Below, one piece after another: positions 45,272 through 54,689 of a stretch of 64,000 nt of DNA. The DNA comes from Labrenzia sp. THAF82 (GTDB taxonomy: Bacteria; Pseudomonadota; Alphaproteobacteria; Rhizobiales; Stappiaceae), in the NCBI RefSeq assembly GCF_009363435.1, contig NZ_CP045354.1, positions 4,678,501 to 4,742,500 on the forward strand. The letters are read 5' to 3'. A program made the position numbers and the translations under genes. The notes below the pieces were generated by a model. It did not search any database. It worked only from the letters and a program-made list of their open reading frames with translations, and was not told the origin of the DNA. Numbering within the stretch: the first letter of the stretch is position 1; every line of letters starts with the position of its first letter.

Positions 45272-47083
45272 ATGGCCCCACCGCTTCTTATGCTCCGCGA
45301 TGTCCACCTGACCTTTGGCGGAACACCGCTGTTGACCGGTACTGATCTTTCGGTATCCGAAGGTGAGCGCCTCTGTCTCGTTGGCCGCAACGGCTCAGGC
45401 AAATCAACGCTTTTGAAAATTGCTGCGGGCCAGGTCGAGATGGACAAGGGCGAGCGTTTCTTTCAACCCGGCCGGACCATTCGTTATCTACCGCAGGACC
45501 CTGACCTTTCCTCGTACGCATCTGTACTGGACTATGTGAACGAAGGCCTCACGGAGGGCGACGACCCTTATCGTGGAGCGTATCTACTGGGAGTGCTTGG
45601 TCTGACTGGACAAGAGACCCCACAGTCGCTTTCTGGTGGGGAAGCGCGGCGCGCAGCGCTTGCGCGCACGCTCGCGCCGGAGCCGGACATCCTTCTCCTC
45701 GACGAGCCGACCAACCACCTGGACCTTCCTGCGATTGAATGGCTCGAAGAGGAGCTCAAAAGCCTGAAATCTGCACTGGTCCTGATTTCTCACGACCGCC
45801 GTTTTCTGGAAAACCTTTCCCGTGCAACGGTCTGGATCGACCGCGGCATTGCCCGGCGCATGGAAAAAGGTTTCTCCCATTTTGAAGCCTGGCGTGACGA
45901 AGTGTTTGAGCAAGAGGAAATCGACCAGCAGAAACTGGCGCAAAAGATCAAACGCGAAGAACACTGGATGACTTACGGGGTCACAGCACGCCGTAAACGC
46001 AACATGCGCCGGGTGCGCGAACTTGCCGACTTGAGAAAACAGAAGCGAGAACATCGCGGACCGCAGGGTACCGCCAAACTCAGCGCGACGGAGGCAGAGG
46101 TCTCCGGCAAGCTCGTGGTGGAAGCAAAGGGCATCTCGAAAGCCTATGGCGATCGGCGGATCGTTCAGGACTTTTCCACCCGCATCCAGCGTGGTGACAG
46201 GATCGGTTTCGTCGGCCCCAATGGCGCCGGCAAAACGACACTCCTGAAAATGCTCACCGGGGAGCTGGCGCCTGACAGTGGTACGACCCGTCTCGGCACC
46301 AACCTTGAAATGGTGACCCTCGATCAGAAACGGGAAAAGCTCGATCTCAGTGACACACTGGCTTCTGTGCTGACCGGTGGCCGGGGGGACATGGTTGTTA
46401 TTGGCGACGAAACCAAACACGTCATGTCCTATATGAAGGACTTTCTGTTTTCACCCGAACAGGCCCGGACACCGGTCGGTGTTCTTTCCGGAGGTGAACG
46501 GGCCCGCGCCATGCTCGCGCGTGCGCTTGCCAACAAGTCCAACATGATGGTGCTCGACGAACCGACAAACGATCTTGATCTGGAAACGCTGGACTTGCTG
46601 CAGGAATTGCTCGCGGACTATCCCGGGACAGCTCTGATCGTTTCGCACGATCGCGATTTCCTCGACCGAATTGCCAGTTCGGTCATCGTCTCGGAGGATG
46701 ACGGCGTCTGGCGTGAATATGCCGGTGGCTACACCGACATGCTGGCGCAACGCGGTGAAGGCGTGAAAGCGCGAAAAGGCGAGAAACCTGCACCGGCAAA
46801 GAAAGAAAAGTCATCTTCATCAAACGGTTCGGTTCAAAAGCCGCAATCAAAGTCGAAGCTCAGTTTCACTCAGCAGCATCTATTAAAAACGCTGCCAGAC
46901 ACAATCGAGCAACTTGAAGCAAAACTTGAAAAGCTTCAGGTGGAAATGAATGACCCGCAGCTTTACGTTAAGAACCCTGACAAATTTGCTAAGTTATCGC
47001 AACAAATCACTGATCTGACGGCAGAAAAGGACGCTGCCGAGGAACAGTGGCTGGAGTTGGAAATGTTGAGCGAGGAAAGCTGA
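45272..47083 (+). CDS. uup: ABC-F family ATPase Uup
   Basis: Cytoplasmic ABC-F protein of 603 residues with two ATPase domains and no membrane part. Domain 1 has GRNGSGKST, LSGGEARRAALART and LLLDEPTNHLD. Domain 2 has GPNGAGKTT, LSGGERARAMLARAL and MVLDEPTNDLD. The linker is Lys/Arg-rich (VTARRKRNMRRVRELADLRK). A C-terminal tail with a coiled coil (DTIEQLEAKLEKLQVEMNDP) identifies Uup. Family members act on ribosomes or branched DNA. An ATG eight codons upstream is also in frame. Confidence 0.92.
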   Translation: MAPPLLMLRDVHLTFGGTPLLTGTDLSVSEGERLCLVGRNGSGKSTLLKIAAGQVEMDKGERFFQPGRTIRYLPQDPDLSSYASVLDYVNEGLTEGDDPYRGAYLLGVLGLTGQETPQSLSGGEARRAALARTLAPEPDILLLDEPTNHLDLPAIEWLEEELKSLKSALVLISHDRRFLENLSRATVWIDRGIARRMEKGFSHFEAWRDEVFEQEEIDQQKLAQKIKREEHWMTYGVTARRKRNMRRVRELADLRKQKREHRGPQGTAKLSATEAEVSGKLVVEAKGISKAYGDRRIVQDFSTRIQRGDRIGFVGPNGAGKTTLLKMLTGELAPDSGTTRLGTNLEMVTLDQKREKLDLSDTLASVLTGGRGDMVVIGDETKHVMSYMKDFLFSPEQARTPVGVLSGGERARAMLARALANKSNMMVLDEPTNDLDLETLDLLQELLADYPGTALIVSHDRDFLDRIASSVIVSEDDGVWREYAGGYTDMLAQRGEGVKARKGEKPAPAKKEKSSSSNGSVQKPQSKSKLSFTQQHLLKTLPDTIEQLEAKLEKLQVEMNDPQLYVKNPDKFAKLSQQITDLTAEKDAAEEQWLELEMLSEES

Positions 47084-47128
47084 CAGCGCCTTTCAATTGT
47101 CTGGTGCCCGGGCTCAGGCCTCCCCCAG

Positions 47129-47677
47129 TTACGATGACCTCAAATCCTTATAAAACACGGTCGTTGCGTCCAGGACACCGTGGCTGCCATAGGCATAGTC
47201 CGGTATGACGCCGACCATGTTGTAACCGCATGTCGGATAGAGCTGCTCCGCCCGATCTCCGGTGACGGTGTCCAGAACGAGCAGCCAGCGGTCAATTGAC
47301 GACGCCAAGCCATCGACGGCTGCCATCAACCGGCGCGCCAGACCCTTGCGCCTGTGATCTGGATGCACCATCAGCTTAGCGACGTCTGCGCGGTGCAAGC
47401 CATTGTCCTGCAGTGCAGGAACGAGCATGACCACTCCAGTCACCTCCCCCTGTTCGCGGGTGACCATTAAAAACGCCTCGCCTTTCTCAATCGCTGCCAC
47501 CTGTCTTTTCCAGAAGGCTTCCGCCCTTTTGGATGACAATGGAAGAATGAAACCAATCCCTGCGCCATCTTCGACGCAGGCTCTGAGAAGGCCGGCAAGT
47601 TGCGGCAACGCGGCCTCTGCTTCACGACCCTTAAGAAGGAAAACCGGTGCTTCCGGGACAAAGTCTGTCGATGTCAT
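47129..47677 (-). CDS. GNAT family N-acetyltransferase
   Basis: A 182-residue acetyl-CoA-dependent transferase. The acetyl-CoA-binding motif A is KLMVHPDHRRKGLARRLMAA (arginines and glycine of RRKGLA). LVLDTVTGDRAEQLYPTCGY is the usual motif B region. The start overlaps the stop of the XRE-cupin gene as ATGA, so the pair is co-expressed. A small-molecule acetylation, perhaps detoxification, is likely; substrate unknown. Confidence 0.9.
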   Translation of the reverse strand: MTSTDFVPEAPVFLLKGREAEAALPQLAGLLRACVEDGAGIGFILPLSSKRAEAFWKRQVAAIEKGEAFLMVTREQGEVTGVVMLVPALQDNGLHRADVAKLMVHPDHRRKGLARRLMAAVDGLASSIDRWLLVLDTVTGDRAEQLYPTCGYNMVGVIPDYAYGSHGVLDATTVFYKDLRSS

Positions 47678-48231
47678 GGCGTGACCACCGTCAAAAGATA
47701 ACGCGCCGGTTCTGCGCCTGTTGCGTGGTAGGAGTTGGGAGCGTTCAATCGGAACCGCAAACAGTCTCCAGCGGTGAGTTCATGACGCTCATCGCCAATC
47801 GTCATCGTCATGGTTCCTTGAAGCAGAACAAGGTGATGCTCGAGATCGGGAAGAGGAGGTACTGCGTAGGAGATTATCTTGCCGGGAGGCAATTCGCCTT
47901 CAACGACACTTCCACGGAATCCGCTGCATGCCGGCGACACAGTGCGTCTCAAGAACCCGGTTTCCGGATCCTGCCAAACAGGCTGTTCTGAGCGCGCTAT
48001 CTTTGCGTCCAACACAGGGGCTCCGAAGCCGAACACTTCTGCCATTGTAATCTGGAAGGCCCGGGCAAGCTGCCCGAGCGAGGCTGCTGTCGGACTGGTG
48101 TCGCCCCGCTCTATTCGCGACAGCGTTGCGCGGCTAATGCCGGACTTTTCAGCAAGCAGGTCCAGGTTCCAGTTGCGAGATTTACGCAACTCGGCAATAC
48201 GGCGTCCCAGCTGTTCGTCTGTGTCGGTCAT
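47674..48231 (-). CDS. XRE family regulator with cupin sensor domain
   Basis: A 185-residue regulator with an N-terminal helix-turn-helix (NLDLLAEKSGISRATLSRIE and GDTSPTAASLGQLARAFQIT) and a C-terminal cupin barrel (PPGKIISYAVPPLPDLEHHL, later GDCLRFRLNAPNSYHATG), the usual small-molecule sensor of this type. It is followed by the coupled GNAT gene, which it probably controls. Effector unknown. The ATG at 48231 is preceded by GGGA; two codons upstream of it are also open. Confidence 0.9.
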   Translation of the reverse strand: MTDTDEQLGRRIAELRKSRNWNLDLLAEKSGISRATLSRIERGDTSPTAASLGQLARAFQITMAEVFGFGAPVLDAKIARSEQPVWQDPETGFLRRTVSPACSGFRGSVVEGELPPGKIISYAVPPLPDLEHHLVLLQGTMTMTIGDERHELTAGDCLRFRLNAPNSYHATGAEPARYLLTVVTP

Positions 48232-48300
48232 CAGCAATTCCCATAAATGATAATATTCTCATATATGGGAATTGCTTGAAATTCAAGTCAGCCGATGGCC

Positions 48301-49563
48301 TCAGACTTTTGAGAACACCGCGCTGGCATTGACGCCACCGAAACCGAAACCGTTTGTCAGGATATGATCCACCTGCCTCGCGATGGCCCGATCCGGGATC
48401 ATCTCGAATTTCGCCATGCCTTCATCCGCATTTTCCAGGTTCCGCGACGGCGGCAGCAAACCACTGAGAAGCGCTTTGACGCAGGCAATTGCTTCAACGG
48501 CGCCCGCTGCCCCGAGAAGGTGACCAAACATCGATTTTGACGAGGAAACGGCCAGATCCTTGCCACGCCCGGCGAACAAGGTTGTCAGAGCTGCGACTTC
48601 TGCAGCGTCTCCAACCGGTGTCGAGGTCGAGTGAGCATTGACATAACCAATCTCTGCCGGTTTGAGATTTGCCGTCGACAGGGCTTGCCGCATGGCCCGC
48701 AAGCCCCCTTCACCGTCGGGAGATGAGGCTGTTACGTGATAGGCGTCGGCACTGGTGCCGTAACCGGTCAATTCCACCAGCATATTCGCGCCGCGCGCCT
48801 TGGCGTGCTCATAGTCTTCCAGCACGAGAATGCCGGCTCCTTCCCCCATGATGAAGCCATCCCGGTCCTGATCGAACGGACGGGACGCGTGAGCCGGATC
48901 ATCGTTTCGCTTCGAAGACATGGCCTTGGCTGCACAGAACCCGGCATATGAGACACGGTCGATGCAGGCTTCCGCGCCACCGGCGACCATAACATCTGCC
49001 TCACCTGCGCGGATAAGTCTTGCGGCATCTCCAAGTGCTTGCAGGCTGGCCGCGCAAGCTGTGACCGGTGCGCCTATCGGCCCTTTCAAGCCGTGCCGGA
49101 TGGAAACCTGTCCGGCTGCAAGATTGGCAAGAAATGAGGGAACCAGAAAGGGAGATGCCCTGCGCGGTCCCTTCTCATCCACCAGTCGCGTGCCGGCAGT
49201 CATTGCCGGAAAGCCGCCGACACCCGTGCCGATGATCGTACCTGTTCGCTCTTTCTCCGCATCCGTCTTCGGAGCCCAGCCTGCATGAGCCAGCGCTTCG
49301 TGAACGGCGCCCATGGCAAAGTGAATGAAGCGATCAGACCGGCGTTGTTCACGCGGCTCCATGACAGCGTCGACGTCAAAACCAAACGTGTCTTCAGCGC
49401 GTGTCGGCACTTCACCGGCAACCTGGCAAGCAAGATCACCAGCTTCGAAGTGGCTGATTTTTCTAATGCCATTGTAGCCAGAGGTCAGTCGTTCCCAAAA
49501 GCCTTCGACCCCTGTTCCGACCGGCGAGACAACTCCCAATCCTGTAACGACAACGCGGCGCAT
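48301..49563 (-). CDS. Beta-ketoacyl-ACP synthase II (FabF-like)
   Basis: Condensing enzyme of fatty-acid-type chain elongation, 420 residues. The catalytic triad is visible: C170 in PVTACAAS, H311 in YVNAHSTSTPVGD and H348 in KSMFGHLLGAAG, with K343. It is not beside acpP or fabG, so it is probably a second FabF paralogue with a specialised role rather than the main one. Directly upstream, 30 nt before the ATG, lies a perfect 16-bp palindrome related to a site before the MarR gene at 53.7 kb. Confidence 0.92.
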   Translation of the reverse strand: MRRVVVTGLGVVSPVGTGVEGFWERLTSGYNGIRKISHFEAGDLACQVAGEVPTRAEDTFGFDVDAVMEPREQRRSDRFIHFAMGAVHEALAHAGWAPKTDAEKERTGTIIGTGVGGFPAMTAGTRLVDEKGPRRASPFLVPSFLANLAAGQVSIRHGLKGPIGAPVTACAASLQALGDAARLIRAGEADVMVAGGAEACIDRVSYAGFCAAKAMSSKRNDDPAHASRPFDQDRDGFIMGEGAGILVLEDYEHAKARGANMLVELTGYGTSADAYHVTASSPDGEGGLRAMRQALSTANLKPAEIGYVNAHSTSTPVGDAAEVAALTTLFAGRGKDLAVSSSKSMFGHLLGAAGAVEAIACVKALLSGLLPPSRNLENADEGMAKFEMIPDRAIARQVDHILTNGFGFGGVNASAVFSKV

Positions 49564-49592
49564 ATCTGACCTCTACTGATTCATGGATTCGA

Positions 49593-49608
49593 ATGTGTAA
49601 TTACACAT
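49593..49608. promoter_or_regulatory. Perfect 16-bp palindrome upstream of the FabF-like gene
   Basis: ATGTGTAATTACACAT is fully self-complementary and lies 30-45 nt before the start codon. Its 14-bp core matches the site at 53720-53733 in 12 positions, so both may be bound by the MarR regulator at 53291. This link is inferred from sequence likeness only. Confidence 0.65.
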
Positions 49609-49777
49609 CCAACGTCGGCAACTCAAGCGTCAACTGTCCAGCGCGCTTTAAAAAGTTCAGGGATTTGAGTTTCTGCCAGGCAGCTTGGCGAAAAAACGCG
49701 CTGCGCAACTCCTGGTTTTTCAGCATGAGAAACGCCAGACCAGTCATGAAGCAATGAAATGCCGCCCCAACAAAAGA

Positions 49778-49818
49778 GCTTTCGCGCAACCGGGGTGGGG
49801 GGAAGGTTGCGCGAAAGC
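49778..49818 (-). terminator. Terminator downstream of the second chemoreceptor gene
   Basis: GCTTTCGCGCAACC (49778-49791) pairs perfectly over 14 bp with GGTTGCGCGAAAGC (49805-49818) around a 13-nt loop that is G-rich on the plus strand. On the minus strand it is followed by TCTTTTGTT, and it begins about 40 nt after the receptor stop. Confidence 0.7.
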
Positions 49819-49859
49819 AGTCCGCTGGAATGCCGGAACCCGGCTCCATTGCGGATTTA

Positions 49860-51932
49860 TCAGCCCATTCGAACCTGGGAAATGAACGAACCGACTGCCT
49901 GTTTCAGGATCTCGGATTGACTGGACAGTCTGTTGGCGGAATCTGTCAGGCCGGTCGTTGCAGATCCTGATTCCTTGGCCGCCTGGGTCACACCGGAAAT
50001 ATTCTCGGACACCTGGGCGGTGCCGTTTGCCGCCTCATGGACATTTTGAGAAATCTCTTTGGTGGTTGCTCCCTGCTGTTCGATTGACGCGACGATCGAG
50101 GCCGAGGTTTCATCGAGCTGGCTCATGACCTTCGACACTTCGTTCATCGAGACAACGGCTTCTTTGGTGGAAGACTGAATACCTTCGATCTGTTTGTTGA
50201 TCTCCGCAGTCGCGCTCGCCGTCTGGCTTGCAAGTTGCTTCACCTCGCCTGCAACAACGGCAAACCCTTTGCCGGCGTCCCCTGCCCTTGCAGATTCAAT
50301 TGTGGCATTCAGCGCCAGCAGATTGGTTCTTTCGGCAATTTCAGAAATGATTTCGACAACTGCGCCGATCTTTTCCGCGGTTTCCGCAAGCTGTGCGATC
50401 CGGGAGCTGGTCTGATCGACTGTAGCAAGTGCAAGCTTTGATGCGTCCGAAGCCGAAACAACCTGACGGTTGATTTCACCAATAGAACTCGCCATTTCCT
50501 CTGCTGCAGTCGCAATGGTCTGTACGTTCATGGATGCTTCGTGCGACGCCTGGGACACAGCTGTTGCCTGGGCTTCTGTCTTTGCGGTCGTTTCGGCCAT
50601 GAACTTGGCCGAATTGTTCAGGTCGGAAGATGCCGAAGCAACCGTATTGATGATTTCGCCGACATTTGCGTCGAAATCATCGGCCAACGATTCAAGAAGT
50701 GCCTTGCGTTCCTGCTCAGCGTGTTCCTTCTGCTGCTCCTGTTCCGCTTCAAGCTCTTTGCCGCGTAGCGCATTCGATTTGAACACCTGAACAGACGCGA
50801 TCATTTCGCCGATTTCATTCTTTGTGCTCTCAGGCAGCTCCACACCAAGATCGCCTTCCGACAGACCTTTCATGGCAGAAGTCAAAGCTCTTAGTGGCGA
50901 GAGAATCTGACGGAACAAGACCAGGTAAACCAGAAGCGAGAGGACGACGGCTGTGGCAACGGCAATCCACACAATGCTCCTGGTGACCTGCGCAACCTCT
51001 TTGAGGTTTTGCGACAGTTCCTGACCTGCAATCACTGTGTCTGCTCCGGCCTGAAGTGTCAGTGACTGCAAACCTGCGAGCGCAGGGCCGTCATCCACCT
51101 TGATGACCTGATCAATCTGCTCCGGCGTGTTGCCCTGTTTGACCAACTGAATAGCCTGATCAAGACCGGCGGCATATTTCTGAACAACAGTTCGGATGTC
51201 TTGCAGCGCCTCCCGTTCGGCAGGTTCTATGGAACCTGCCAGAAACGTGTCGATCGCATCGAGTGTTGCGTGCAGCCCGGCTCTGACTTTCACGACGCGC
51301 GCCTCATCTTGCCGAAGCACATAATTCTTGAACTGATGGATCATGCCGCCATAACCAAGCGCTGCGCGAATTTGGCCTCGAAGCTCGGTTTTTGTAATGT
51401 CTGCATCGTCAGATTTTGCACCGCTTACGGAAGAGGTAAGCGTCGCGATGGCATCCAACGCAGGCGCGTCATTGATTTTGACGGCCTTGTCTATCTCCGC
51501 AGCACTTTTTCCTTCGCCGACCAGATCGCGAACATCTTGCAGTTTCGCTGCATAGGAGGTCACGGTGTCGCGTAGGACATTGAGCGCTTCGAGCTCGTCG
51601 GGCGTGGGCCCGCTAGCTGCGTAATAGTCGATTGCCGAGAGGACTGCGCCGTTGGCCGATTGAACTTTTCCGATCCGCTTTTCATCGTGACGCAGAACAT
51701 AGTTCTTGAACTGATGGATCATGCCGCCGTAACCGATGTGCCGCTTGATCTCGCTGAGCGCCTTTGCCTTCGGCTCGTTTTGAGCCTTGAAGGCAGCCCA
51801 GGCCTGCTCCGATTGCGTGACATCGTGATCGATCACAAGAGACGTGCCGACAAATACGGTCCCGGTTGCAATCGCAAAGACGATCACAACGACCGCTAGC
51901 GTTCGAACTTTCAGATTTGACAGATAATTCAT
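49860..51932 (-). CDS. Methyl-accepting chemotaxis protein with duplicated sensor module
   Basis: Membrane chemoreceptor of 690 residues. The first helix is residues 9-34, a periplasmic region follows to about 318, the second helix is 320-340, then HAMP and the signalling domain with [19 protein letters not shown] at the tip. The periplasmic part is an internal tandem repeat of about 126 residues. Motif [15 protein letters not shown] occurs at 67-81 and again, unchanged, at 193-207, and each copy ends in a [16 protein letters not shown] segment. The conserved histidine and lysine suggest a ligand or cofactor site in each copy. The open frame starts 13 codons earlier without a signal. Ligand unknown. 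Confidence 0.92.
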   Translation of the reverse strand: MNYLSNLKVRTLAVVVIVFAIATGTVFVGTSLVIDHDVTQSEQAWAAFKAQNEPKAKALSEIKRHIGYGGMIHQFKNYVLRHDEKRIGKVQSANGAVLSAIDYYAASGPTPDELEALNVLRDTVTSYAAKLQDVRDLVGEGKSAAEIDKAVKINDAPALDAIATLTSSVSGAKSDDADITKTELRGQIRAALGYGGMIHQFKNYVLRQDEARVVKVRAGLHATLDAIDTFLAGSIEPAEREALQDIRTVVQKYAAGLDQAIQLVKQGNTPEQIDQVIKVDDGPALAGLQSLTLQAGADTVIAGQELSQNLKEVAQVTRSIVWIAVATAVVLSLLVYLVLFRQILSPLRALTSAMKGLSEGDLGVELPESTKNEIGEMIASVQVFKSNALRGKELEAEQEQQKEHAEQERKALLESLADDFDANVGEIINTVASASSDLNNSAKFMAETTAKTEAQATAVSQASHEASMNVQTIATAAEEMASSIGEINRQVVSASDASKLALATVDQTSSRIAQLAETAEKIGAVVEIISEIAERTNLLALNATIESARAGDAGKGFAVVAGEVKQLASQTASATAEINKQIEGIQSSTKEAVVSMNEVSKVMSQLDETSASIVASIEQQGATTKEISQNVHEAANGTAQVSENISGVTQAAKESGSATTGLTDSANRLSSQSEILKQAVGSFISQVRMG

Positions 51933-52192
51933 AGCATCACCCGAGTGCACAAAATCATGTTTGTCGCCCACATTTGTTAGGGCTTTGATCAGGGTGAGCG
52001 TTGTTTGTCCTGACGCTTACTAGCGCTAAGCGCGTAAAAATACGTACTACCACCCTTCTTTATAAAGGTGATCTGATTTCAAATAAAATTGGTCAACAAG
52101 CAGTGAGAGGTTTTGATCCCTTAAAATAGCGGGCATGAAATTAACGAATTTTTTACGAGACACCATTTGCGAATGATTTGAAAACTACGATT

Positions 52193-52927
52193 TTATTTAA
52201 TCAAGCCAAGTCGAAGAGCCTGCGCAACTGCATGCACCTTGTTCGATGCATCAAGCTTCCGGCAAGTTGAGGTTATGTAGCCTGAAACCGTATTTTCGGA
52301 AATCGACAGAATAACTGAGATTTCAGCATTCGTTTTGCCTTGAGCTGACCAGCTCAGACATTCGAGTTCTCTTTTTGTCAAACTGGGTCCGTTGCCATCT
52401 TCCTCTTCAAGGAAGATCGAAAGTTTTTTGAACACAAACACGGAAATGATGTGCAGCACTGCAATTTCGTTCATTTGCAGCGGCGCTCGCTTTCCTGCAA
52501 AAGAGACAGCGCCTTTGATGCCTTTGATATCGTATGTCGGAAAATAAACGCCGTTGTGCATATCGAAGCTTCGAAACAGCTCCACACTATTTTTCAACTC
52601 TGTTTCCGAGCGTTCAAGATTCAGCTTCTCAAGCTCCCATTCTAACGGCTTGTGCGATTTTCTGAGTTTCTTGATGATCGGGCTGTTTGAAAGCAACTTC
52701 ATTTCATCATAGGCACGCAGCAGTTCGGGTTGCCAGTTGCTCAAGACAATCTTGCGGCGGAGTTGTTCCTCCCCGAATACGGGGATGTAAATCACCGAGA
52801 AATGAGAATAGTCGTAACTTTCAGCAACAGACCTCAAGAACTTGAATATCTCATAAGCTGATTTGACATTTGCCAGGCGCTCATAAGACTCGCAAACAAA
52901 ATCCTCTGTCGCTGTGCCGTCTAACAC
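52193..52927 (-). CDS. LuxR family regulator with autoinducer-binding-like domain
   Basis: A 244-residue regulator. The N-terminal 165 residues have the pattern of the acyl-homoserine-lactone-binding domain (SNWQPELLRAYDEMKLLSNS, PLEWELEKL, NGVYFPTYDIKGIKGAVSF). The C-terminal helix-turn-helix is LTKRELECLSWSAQGKTNAE, then SENTVSGYITSTCRKL. The invariant Asp-Pro that contacts the lactone amide in TraR/LuxR reads Ser-Pro here, so ligand specificity may differ. No luxI-type synthase is in the window. It is a candidate LuxR solo. Confidence 0.85.
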   Translation of the reverse strand: MLDGTATEDFVCESYERLANVKSAYEIFKFLRSVAESYDYSHFSVIYIPVFGEEQLRRKIVLSNWQPELLRAYDEMKLLSNSPIIKKLRKSHKPLEWELEKLNLERSETELKNSVELFRSFDMHNGVYFPTYDIKGIKGAVSFAGKRAPLQMNEIAVLHIISVFVFKKLSIFLEEEDGNGPSLTKRELECLSWSAQGKTNAEISVILSISENTVSGYITSTCRKLDASNKVHAVAQALRLGLIK

Positions 52928-53290
52928 AATGATTATCCTTAGGGATTAACAATTCACAATTGGCCACTGATCAAGATCGAAAATAGTTATACTAAAGCAC
53001 AACTAAAAGGACCCCTCATTGCGATTTAGTACAATCGCGACGCCACCACTACTTGAGATAAGACTTCACAGGAACATCTACAATTGTATAATTGGTAGTA
53101 TTACTTATTCCAAATAGTTGAAAATAGAATAGATTTATTTCCCGAATGGCACAGAATTGCTGTTTAGAGCAAAACCGGACCAGACGAAACATACAAGCGG
53201 CCGCAGAACGCTCTGCTGGTCAATTGGCCGCATGTTCCGGACGCAGATCCCTTGAAACCCTGGCTGGCCGGAAAGCTCCTGCCAAATCGA
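52928..53290. other. AT-rich intergenic region between LuxR and MarR genes
   Basis: About 360 nt with clear A/T richness in its first half. An inverted repeat CAATT-N4-AATTG is near 53088. A 62-codon frame on the plus strand (from 53146) overlaps the end of the MarR gene and has no support. Promoter elements for luxR are likely here, but I cannot place them. Confidence 0.4.
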
Positions 53291-53710
53291 TCAAAGCTCC
53301 GAAAGCTGTTTCAAGGCACCCAGCGCCTTGGTGAAGTTCTCTTTGCCCAGAAGAGTTTCCACATCGCGTTGCGCCTGCCGCCAAAGAGGCAAGGCCTGAT
53401 CGAACAATTCTGATCCGCGTGGTGTCAGCAAATAGGTTTTGCCCTGCCCTTTATGCGCAGGGTTCGATGTGACAAGGCCTTTGCGTTCAAGCAAAGCAAC
53501 GTTGCGCACAAGGGTTGTTCTCTCCATGGAAAGCCGGTCTGCAAGTTGCCCCGTCGTCTCTTCACGTGCCTGGCGTATCACGACCAGCACAGAAAACTGC
53601 CCAGCAGTCATGCCGACCGTTCGCGCCAATCGATCATAGTGGCGACTGACGGCACGCGCGGCTTTTCGGGCGTTGTCCAGTACACAAAGAGAGAAGTCAT
53701 CTTCTTCCAT
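53291..53710 (-). CDS. MarR family transcriptional regulator
   Basis: A 139-residue dimeric winged-helix regulator. The DNA-binding part reads TTGQLADRLSMERTTLVRNV, then ALLERKGLVTSNPAHKGQGK with the wing and YLLTPRGSELFDQALPLW after it. The ATG at 53710 is preferred (AAAAGGC before it). An ATG eight codons upstream would put the coding sequence over the TGTG-N6-CACA dyad. It is divergent from the HdeD-like gene. Autoregulation and control of the FabF-like gene at 48.3-49.6 kb are suggested by shared dyads. Effector unknown. Confidence 0.9.
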   Translation of the reverse strand: MEEDDFSLCVLDNARKAARAVSRHYDRLARTVGMTAGQFSVLVVIRQAREETTGQLADRLSMERTTLVRNVALLERKGLVTSNPAHKGQGKTYLLTPRGSELFDQALPLWRQAQRDVETLLGKENFTKALGALKQLSEL

Positions 53711-53719
53711 GCCTTTTAC

Positions 53720-53734
53720 TGTGCAAATACACAT
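53720..53734. promoter_or_regulatory. Candidate MarR autoregulatory operator
   Basis: TGTGCAAATACACAT lies 10-24 nt before the MarR start, between it and the divergent HdeD-like gene. The core TGTG-N6-CACA is the same in length and nearly in sequence as the palindrome before the FabF-like gene (49593-49608). Confidence 0.55.
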
Positions 53735-53859
53735 CAGCTGTCAAGTTAGCACATCGAGGCAGGTTGCTATCCGCGACGCTGACCGGCAGTTTGCGTTTTC
53801 TCCAGAAGCGATTACCGTCAGCTTCGACAACCGGAATGATGCAATCTGAGGAGGTCCAT

Positions 53860-54423
53860 ATGACGGACGCATTGCAAGCTGTAGAAGACATGAAACAGAA
53901 AATTCAGGAAAACTGGGGGTGGTTTCTGGCGCTTGGCATTGCTCTTGTGATCGGCGGCATGATCCTGATTGCAGCGCCACTGGCAACTTCAATCGCCGTC
54001 ACCGTTCTGATTGCAGCAGTCCTGTTCATCGGCGGCCTTGTGCAGATCTACAACTCTCTGAAAACCAAAGGAACTTCCAGTTTTCTCTGGAACCTGATTA
54101 CAGGCATCGTGGCGGTGATCGGCGGGATCCTGATCTACGTCAATCCGATTGTCGGCGCCTTCACATTGACACTACTTCTTGCAGCTGTCTTCGCCGCTCA
54201 AGGCATCAGTCAGATCCTGCTCGCTTTCAAGCTGAAGCCGCACGAGGGTTGGGTCTGGGTACTTGTTGCCGGGATCGTGTCGCTGGCAGCTGGATTGATG
54301 ATTGCAATTGACCTGCCCGGCTCAGCGACATGGGCCCTTGGTCTGATCGCAGGTGTCTCCGTGTTGATCAATGGCTGGAGCTACATTGCCATTGCCCTGG
54401 CCGCACGTGCGGCCAAAGGCTAG
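53860..54423 (+). CDS. HdeD family acid-resistance-type membrane protein
   Basis: A 187-residue inner-membrane protein with six hydrophobic helices in three repeated pairs. The DUF308/HdeD pattern is seen in NWGWFLALGIALVIGGMILI, LWNLITGIVAVIGGILIYVN and EGWVWVLVAGIVSLAAGLMI. In E. coli HdeD protects at high cell density in acid; here the role is inferred. The ATG at 53860 follows GAGGAGG; the open frame upstream is not membrane-like. It is divergent from MarR and ends at a clear terminator. Confidence 0.92.
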   Translation: MTDALQAVEDMKQKIQENWGWFLALGIALVIGGMILIAAPLATSIAVTVLIAAVLFIGGLVQIYNSLKTKGTSSFLWNLITGIVAVIGGILIYVNPIVGAFTLTLLLAAVFAAQGISQILLAFKLKPHEGWVWVLVAGIVSLAAGLMIAIDLPGSATWALGLIAGVSVLINGWSYIAIALAARAAKG

Positions 54424-54460
54424 ATAGGCATTGTAACCACCGGTATTCAGAAGATTGTTT

Positions 54461-54495
54461 CACCCGGCAAAATCTCTATTGCCGGGTGTTTTATT
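54461..54495 (+). terminator. Intrinsic terminator after the HdeD-like gene
   Basis: CACCCGGCAA (54461-54470) and TTGCCGGGTG (54479-54488) form a perfect 10-bp stem with an 8-nt loop, followed by TTTTATTT. It is 38 nt past the stop. Confidence 0.9.
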
Positions 54496-54689
54496 TGATG
54501 TCACTTTCTTCCCGTGTTTAATCGCAGGTATTTCCTGCAAAAGGCTCACGTTGATGTTTGCTATTCTCGGGCGCAACCCCGGCAATCCGCATAACAAAGC
54601 CTACTGGTGGTGGCCGCCCCCCTCCAGCCGTTGATGCGCGCCAACGGCGCCGCCTAAACACGACCAAAACACATCAACGGATTTCTAGA

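Noticed and set aside
49601..49849. 82-codon minus-strand frame between the FabF-like gene and the chemoreceptor
   Set aside because: It runs through the 14-bp-stem terminator hairpin of the chemoreceptor gene and has no family signal.
53146..53334. 62-codon plus-strand frame between luxR and marR
   Set aside because: Overlaps the marR 3' end, lacks a ribosome site, and has a low-complexity basic composition.
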